Shown here: positions 49,201 through 58,200 of the stretch, piece after piece
Numbering within the stretch: the first letter of the stretch is position 1
How the letters are laid out: each line of letters opens with the position of its first letter
The notes under the pieces: generated by a model
What the model saw: only the letters and a program-made list of their open reading frames with translations
Database searches by the model: none
What the model was told of the DNA's origin: nothing
Made by a program: the position numbers and the translations under genes
NCBI GenBank assembly: GCA_964017235.1
Contig: OZ024928.1
Coordinates: 2,604,001 to 2,668,000, forward strand
DNA length: 64,000 bases
Reading direction: 5' to 3'
Source of the DNA: Sabellastarte sp. h YS-2021
Taxonomy: Eukaryota; Annelida; Polychaeta; Sabellida; Sabellidae

Positions 49201-52200
49201 GCCAATCTTAAGAGAGAAAAATAGACCATTGTCAAGTAGTTGGGTCAGTTGTTCAAACAAGTACCTAGTTTGCCGATTTATAGTATTGAAGGTAGCAGGT
49301 TGTGAAATACCCTACAGGTTAACTTCCATGTACAGTCATCAATTATCTGACAGTCTATTGATGTGCTGTTATTTATGCTGACTAATAAGTAATTATTTCA
49401 CAAATATCTGGAACACCACCTTTTCAGGTAAAAACACTAAGTTATAGTTGGGTATGTACCAGTCTCCAGATGGAAGTTAATCGATCACATTGAGAGTATT
49501 GGATCGGAATGAATCTTTCTTTTTTTTCACTTACACCATCTTTGAGGGTAAGTTTAATTTAATTGACAATATTATTTCTCTTAAAAATTCTGGAATTAAA
49601 CGAAACTATTGTAGACCTGTTTGCAAGTTATGTCGCTTGAATCCTTGTACTAACTGATTCATCTTAGAAAATATTATATATTGTCTGGGGCATCACATTT
49701 GTTTTCTCCATAAAACTCCATCTATTTTGAAAGATGTTAAATAAATAAAAAACACAACGCCATCATGGTCCAATCTAGCCCTGTACCCTGCTTAAAATGT
49801 AAATTTGACTTACCGTGCAAATGAGCAGGTGTCAAGCAGTTGGCTGACACCGGAATCTGATATGCGGCCATCAAGTCGAAGAAATAAAACAGCCACTTCA
49901 GGTCACAGTTACAATGTAGTGGGTTACCAATGAAATGAACTCCTTGACTAAAAATAGAAATAACAAAGCTTACATCATGGAAATGTAAACAGACACTTTT
50001 GTATATCAGAAACTTTGCGTTGTTGTCTATTTTATTGTGTGTGCCCTAAACAACGTTTTGTCATTAAGTAGGGGGGCAGAGTGGTAACACTCTTTCTTAA
50101 GTAGCTTAAAACGTGCCTCTATTTTAGTTTTTAACTTTTTTTGCTATTGACTGGGGTAATGAGGAAAGAGAAAGGAGGGAAGAGAGGAAAGAAGAAGATG
50201 GATTAGAGGCAAGAGGTGAGGGAGAAGGAAGGTGGAGGAAAGGATGGAGGAAAGGACAGAGGAGGGTACAGAGGAGGGTACACAAGAGACTGAGGAGCGT
50301 TTGGAAGTTACTGAGGAAGCTTGCAAAGAAGAAGAGAGGTGTGAGGAGGATTCAGAGAGTCACTCGGCAGCCAATAGAGCCAGGTTCTGTGCTACATTCA
50401 CTGACAGCCAAGAAACTGCAATTGTGGAGTTTGTGAAGGAGCATCCAGAGCTATATACAATAAGGAGCATGCACGTTTCCATGACAGACAGAAGAAGGAG
50501 GCTCTCTGGGCAGAAATCTCTGCAGAACTGAAGCTCCAGCCCTTTGATGTCAGAAGATGGTTCGAATCCCAGAGAACACGTTATGGCAAGCTCTCCAAGC
50601 TACAATTTGGCCAAGCACCAAGGGAGATGACCAAGAGACAGTCCTGGGTCTACCAGCAGATGGGTTTCCTTAAAACCCACATCGGACTAAAGGGGGTCAG
50701 CAGAAGTTCAGGGTTCGAGGCCAGTCCAAATACCAGCAAGCAGGATGAATCTCGTGGCTCTACTACTGATACAGAACACCTTGAGTCCAGTGTCCTGAGG
50801 GAGAGTAGGAGTCCACCTATGTTCACAGTGGCCTGCCTGGCTAGATGTGGTTCCAGTCTGGTCTTTATCATTTCAAAGAATTCTGGGGTCATCCTCATAA
50901 TATTGGTGAATCCTGGAATGTCTGTGGCATACAGTTCAGCCATAATGTTGTGGTAGGCCCTCCTCTCCTCTCTCTGTAGTAGCCATGGCCTGACCCACAT
51001 GTTGTGCCTTCTTTTAGATCTCTGTATGGGTGCTGGTGGTGGTGGTTGCTGTGGTCGACGTAGGAATAGCAAATACATCATTATATGTAACTGAATAAAA
51101 ACCAAAAAAGCCCTAAGTTGTTGTTGAAGCTGTCTTCCATTAAAAGGTGGCATCCTCTGTCTTCCCAGAAAAGTAATGAAAATTAGATCGTGGATTTTAT
51201 ATATATATATATACCCAGAAAATCCAGCTTCTCTGCAAAACAAGAATCAGCGATCATGGTCTGGGGAAGACTGAGGAGGCCTGAGGACGCCGGGACTTAA
51301 TCGGGGCTTAGTCCCAGGAGGCTGGAGGCGACCTGGGACCCAGTTGGTATGTGTACGACTGGATCGTGGTTGAAACCGACCAGAAAAGGGCTTAATCGGT
51401 TCTTAGTCCGAGGCTTCCTGGAGCCGATCTGTACTTAATCCCAGACTTCAATACCGATTCAGTATTCCCGCCCATTTTACCTTGTATTTCACGGACTGTC
51501 CATGATGAAGGGTCGCCGACAGGATCGCGGCTTAGTCCTTTGGTGGAACAGGGGCATTAGAAAAAGGGAAGATTAAGAGCTATTAAAGTCCAATTGGGAA
51601 TAGAATAGTGGTTAAAATGGTCATAAAAGCCCTAACTGTGATATTTACTGTCATGACTGAAACATGTTTTATGTATGTACTAGGGTATTAAGTCTCCTTG
51701 ATCAACTGATAAGATAAAACTATCTTAGCTTTATCTTACAAAATCAACATAAATTTGTATTTATAATTAGGTATTTTTTTAGTTTGATGTACATAGAGTT
51801 TTGTAATTAAAATTTTGTATTCAAATTGCCTATGTATGACACATTATTCTGCTATTGTCTAAAGGTTAACATCTTGGATTATATTTCAAGAAACTTACCT
51901 CATAAACAAGACCCAATAGCGGTTCACAGGAGTAAGCTGCTGAATCTTATTGAATGACAAATCACAAAAAGTCATGTACCTGTTGAGAGAAAATGAGTTG
52001 TAATCATATCTATACATTTTACATAGAATCTACATTCCAAACTTACAGATTACTTCATACACAGATTTTAGTTTGCATTATTCACTTTGAGTAGTCTAAA
52101 TTTGAGTTTTTATGACCTTCCTGTTTGTGCCAATTTGAGGTGTGCCAACTAGGTTTACCTATCGAGAATCTAAAATCGCTACTACTACTACTACTACTGC

Positions 52201-55200
52201 TCTTGCTGCTGCTTCTGCTGCTACTACTACTAGTGCTACTGCTGCTACTACTGCTACTTCTACTACTACTACTATAGATTTTGCATAAAGATTTACCACA
52301 TAACTAAAATAGTAACTTCTACAGCTATTGCCCATTGTGTGTTATATTAAGATTTAACATAAGGTTGTCATGTAAAGAATTACTCAATAGAGACATATTT
52401 TGAGAAAATTTTCACCCTGTTAAGACACTTTTAACAGAGTAAAGCAATCTCTGTACTATGTAAGATTTTATATGCGCATGATTAAACAAGTGAAAAAATA
52501 CTTATGGTCTCCATGCAATAAAATACTATCATATACATTCCATTCCTCTATATCTGTAAATATAGAAATTTATTTTTCAGTTATGTGGTATTCAGTTCAG
52601 TACAATGCAGTGTGTACTGCAATATATCCTGATAATCTTTGACAAGCTTTGCTGGTTACAAGGTGACCACCAGTCATAATTGTGCCATATTACAGTTAAA
52701 AGATTATTTTTTTCACGTGTATGAGAAGCTTAAGTATTTTTTTTATTTGCAAAAACTGAATAAATTGCAATGGAAAAATAGAAATTACCTCAAAACGTAG
52801 TCTATGTATCATTTTTTAACCCAAGAAGGTGATTTTGGGACAGAAAGATCAGCAATTTTAAATTTATTAATTCTAAGAAACACTCATAGCGCTCATTATT
52901 AACATTGGAACAATGTATGCACCCAAAACATACTTCAAACAGGCTACCAGGCACTGGTGAACAATTATACACTGATCCTACTACTGGGAGTCCGTGCCTT
53001 AACCTCCTATTAATAATAATAATAATAATAATTGTACTTCTAATTGAACTTTCATGGCACTTAATCCCTGCTGACTGCAGACTCTAAGGCTCAACAAATT
53101 AAAACCAGATTCCAATGTTATGTATCCTGAGATTTAAAAAAGGAGGGGAAGCTAATAACAATAATAATAATAATAATAATTTATATAGACATTCTCATGC
53201 CAAGTGTCACAGTCCAAAAAGGGACAGTTTGATTACCAATAAGAATCTGTCTGATATGTTACTATCAGATAGAGAAGAAGAAAATGATGAAACTGTAGTT
53301 TAAATAGTTAAGCCTTCAACTGTCGTCTAAATACAGTAAACCTATCCTGGTTTCCATTGTTTCGAGGAAGTTTGTTCCATCCCATATTTATGTTGGGTTT
53401 GATCGAAAACAGACAGGTTTAGTAACCCAATGTGAGGCTAGATGTAATTCCAGCCTGGAGAAAGGCTTGTTAACTACCTTTCAGTCTACAGCAGTATACC
53501 AGTCATAATAACATTCCAATCTAAATATGTATGGGAGTTACAATCAATCAAGAATGTACAATTGGGGTATAATACACAAACCTACCCTAATCCTTGGAAC
53601 TCAGTCATCCAATCAGATATACTGAGGAGGTTGTTGTGGAGTCTAATTTCTATAACACCCGGAATCGCACTAAATGTACCTGGCCTAAAAGAAAATGAAA
53701 CAAAGCTATAACAAAGCACTTACAGAGTGCAACCCTCCACCATGGCGCTAATGCAGTAACTTTGGAGACTTTATCTGTTGTTCTATTTTCTGTGGTCTGA
53801 ATCATTTCCAAAAATATAATCACCTTTTCCTTTTGCATCCCCTACCAAATTAACCTTTCATTAGGTTTGGAGTAATATGAAGCAGAAAGCAAACGTTATT
53901 AAAAACACATTGAAAATGGGACCTCGGAAAATTCAGCATTTTTAGTGACAGATGTGGACGTTTAGCTTAAAATGTTCCAAATAGTACTCTCACTGGTATC
54001 CTACTTCCGGTTTGTGTAGGAGCAAGTAACATGAAGGGCTGACAAAAAAAATAAATAAAAATATGTTTTCTGCATATTTAATTGTGTACAGCTACAAACG
54101 CAAGTGATGATATTTATTTCTTTTTATTTAGACTTTGATAATCTGTATTGAAATATGTAAGATGAAGATTAAAATAAGCAGGGGTAATAGTGGTATATAA
54201 TGGGTTAACACATCCACCCCCCACCTCATCAGCAGTTTGGATCCTGCATTACCAATGCCAGGCAGTTTACAGTGCAGAAATTTGACCAACTAGTAAATAC
54301 TGGCTTTTGCTGCCATTATTACTACTGATAGTTCTATCAAAACATTTAATCAACTATAATGTTTTATACAAACAACCAGGGGGCCACGGTGGCAGAGTCG
54401 TAACACTCTTTCTTCCCACCTCTGAGTCCGAGGTACGGTTCCTGGCACGGCCTCATGTGGAAATGCTGGTAGTTGCTTGCCGTTAGTTGACAGTTTACAG
54501 TACAGAACCTTGACCAACTGTATGTACTGATTTCCTCTGCCCTTTCATAACATGCCCTGGTGATATGACCTGTACAGTGTTGAAAGTGACGTAAAACCCC
54601 AAATAAATAAATAAATATACAAGTGACCATGAATGATTCAACTTAATTTTATGATTTGTATCAAATCTGCAGGGGAAATTTACTGATTTCAAACCATAAT
54701 TATTGCATAAATCATCCCAATTGGGCTGAAAATTGTTGAATCCAATGGGTTTTTTTTTACTTTGCATTGATCGTGAGGAATCTGCCTCCTTACAAAGCAA
54801 TAAAATTATAAAAAATATATATTGGGGGCTTATCTGTTATAGTTACTAGATTGAACCCATCTGAAGCACTCACTTGGTTTTAGTTGAGTGCTTGCTAGTA
54901 TGCATCTGGGGGAACAAGATTATTAAAGACTGTTTTTAGACGTACCAGGAGATACAGTCAAAATCTACAATACAAAATTTTTAATCAACATAAAGAATAG
55001 GGATATATATATATGTGTGTGTTGTAACCAGGTCAAGTTGTAAACCCAGTCTTTTTAGAAAGCTATCATGTAAGATTTCTATGAAATTTAGGATTAGATA
55101 AAACTCTGGTGAATGATCAAAGGTACAGAATATACTTTGTTCACATCTTGCAAAATGCTACAAATTTATGACAGATTACATGTACTGAAACAGTGAGACA

Positions 55201-58200
55201 ATTAGATCTATTCAGCCCAAGTGATCCCTGCTGTGCAAATAGTTATTTGATCCGCTGATCCACTTATTTGATCTGATCTTGATCTGATCATAATATGTGT
55301 CAGTAAGTACTGCCTCAGGAATGTTCTGGAGAGGTTCACAACATTACAAAATAACTTATGAACCTGATAGCAACTTGTTTCGCAACATTTGTATCTCATT
55401 CGAGTTGTGAATTTGGAGATATGGATTGGAAGTAATTAAGGTTGAATAGGCTAATGAAATTTAAAGTTTGGAATCACAAGTAAAGTGGTAAGGAAAACCC
55501 CTATCATTTTTGATAAGTTTATAGCTCATATGACTACAATATTGGTGCCAACCAGCAAGTTGTTACTACCTGGTGCCTGATGGCTTTTCAGTGAAGAATC
55601 AGGAACATCTACTATGTACTACTCCCATGCATTCCACAACTATCTGGCATGATGTGATCCATACAATGTGTTGAAAAACATCATTTAAAACAAATCAGTC
55701 AATTTACTGATACATAAAATGGCTTCAAAGTATATCACATTGCTGCTTATTGGAATGCTACTCACTCTATGTATTCCAATTGGGAATAAATGATGGTTAA
55801 ATTCCAGAGGGTGGGGTATGACACTAAATCCCAAAATGTCAGTCCATAGATTGTGGCTCCTTGCTGCAAGATAGAACAAAAATATAACACAGACAACAGC
55901 AGAGCAACAGTTCTAAGTGATGAACATATAACCAAAATATATAACACATTTAAATGTATTACAAAGTTCAAAGGTCAAAACCTTGGTTTAAAATCAATAT
56001 TTACAGCTATGATCATGTAAGTACCAATGTATATATGTTATAGTGAATATATGTAATTAGGGAATATGCGTATTCCCTAAAATGGTCAGGGAAAACATGT
56101 ATTCCCTAAAATTTTCGGAGAATACGCATAAAACCAGGGAATGCACATATTCCCTAATTATATATTATGGAGAATACAACTTTGTATCCGTATGAAATAA
56201 CTTTACTGTGTTTATGGTACTACAGCCATTAAAATCTCCCAACATGATTGGATAACATAAGATTTACAGTACCATAATAAACACAATTTTGTCAAAAGCT
56301 AGCATTCATGTCTCGAGTTCTTCAACTGAATCATCGGCCCCCAGAAAAAAGTATCGTAGTCAAACAAATTAAAGCAAATTGCACTTAAAAGATCACAAAA
56401 GCTACAACGTCGTTTAATATCTAAGCAGAGGGATTAGAAACAAAGGTACTGATAAAACAGTACCATATTAAAACCCAATTGTTCTTAAAAAGATAAAAAA
56501 AGTTATGATCCCATCTGCAGAGGCTATGCATTTAGTATAATTGCACTTTTAATAATTCTTACATAACCAAGTATGTAATGGATATAGAAGAAAGAAAAGC
56601 GTTGATTATTGAGTGCATTATAATCAGGATAATAACCATTAAGAATCACTCTAATTGGTTGAAGCCAATGGGGGCCGGGGAGTGTAATTTGGATATCCAG
56701 CTCAACTCATTGCGCTTTCGTTTGGAAGTGTTGGATGCTTCAAATTTTGGTGTACACAACTCTAGCATAGAGAACTACAAGTATATGTGGTTGCGTCCGT
56801 CATTCTTGTAATGACGTGATCAATGTGTGATTGTCCATCCTTTTGGACAAATGGCTTATATTCATAAATTCACTTTATAAGTGCGTTTGACACTTGTAAT
56901 ATGTAATGGATATAGGTTAAAGAGATTGATTACAACATTCAATTATGTTTCACGTGTGTTAATCATACTTAGTTAAAGTTCTCACCATTATATATAATTA
57001 TACAGAATTATCCCCAGCCCTTTAGTCAGCATTTACATGGACATGTTTATAATTCAACAGCATTTCTGACAAAACATGCAGTTTTTGTTGAAAATTACCC
57101 TTATTTTTTCTGTTTTAACAATCCTCAAGAAATATCTTTATCAACCCTCTCGAGGGCTTTAATTTTTAATTACAAAAGTTGTCAGCTTGGGGTCGATTTG
57201 TCCCGGGCCAAATCTTTAGGGGACCGGTTTGCCGAGGGCCGACTTTTTGGGGGGGGGGGGGGGGGGCTGGTTTGTCAAGGTCCGATTTGGCAAAGTGCCG
57301 AGTTGTCCAGCTCCCATTTAACTAACTTAAAAATACTCAGCCTTCAAAATAAAATTCTTGTTATTATTTTGTTTTTATCACTAGTTCCTTTTTAAGTCTG
57401 TTTGAAGCTTGTGTATACATTGTATTACACTGCTTAAATGATTAGCAATAACCACACTGGAAATGATTGAGACAGTACAGTTATATATACTTGTGACAAC
57501 AGGAAAAGTTGAAATTGATTTTAAAACCTAAGCTAAAGGAAGGTTTCTGATTATAGTATCTTTTTGTTTTTGTAAATATTAAATGATGTTTTAATTGAAA
57601 TTGCATATCGACTTTAAAAATGCCCAGTATATAGGTGAATACCACACACTGATTAGTTAAAGGGAATTTCAGGGAATATTCAAAATATTCAGTATTCCCT
57701 GATTACACATATTCACTGTAACATATACAACATATATCATGTAAACGGATACTAATGAACCAAAACTGATAGATTTTATTTGATTAATTTTAACACGATA
57801 TAGAGAATAAGGAACAGGTATAATATTATAACGTTGTGAGTATAATAGAACATATTATAAATTTGGTGCACATTCTACCTGACTTGGTTATTCTATTCAC
57901 TCCATTAGCAAGAAGTAAACAATCCATTCAATTTTTAACCAGTTAAGATAGCTGATAGAGAATGTAAAGCATTATTCACTAAAATATAATTTGGTTTTGT
58001 GATACTGCTTTCATTTACGACTTGCATTATCTCCATTTAAAAAATGCCCACAGAAGACCATTTGTAATACCCCTGTTCCATAACTAGGAATTTGCCTTGG
58101 CACCTGTCTGGCAATTTTGTTTTGAGTGAGATCTGGAGCATAATCACTGTGCTTATAGATGCCTATAGAATATGTAAAACATTATGTTAAACGTTTGTAA

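Noticed and set aside
50144..50326. Minus-strand Ser/Pro-rich open frame
   Set aside because: Antisense of the Glu-rich leader of the MADF ORF; a composition effect.
50650..50820. C-terminal part of the minus-strand 197-residue frame as genuine transposase
   Set aside because: It is antisense to the MADF-type ORF; transposase similarity stops at about 50821.
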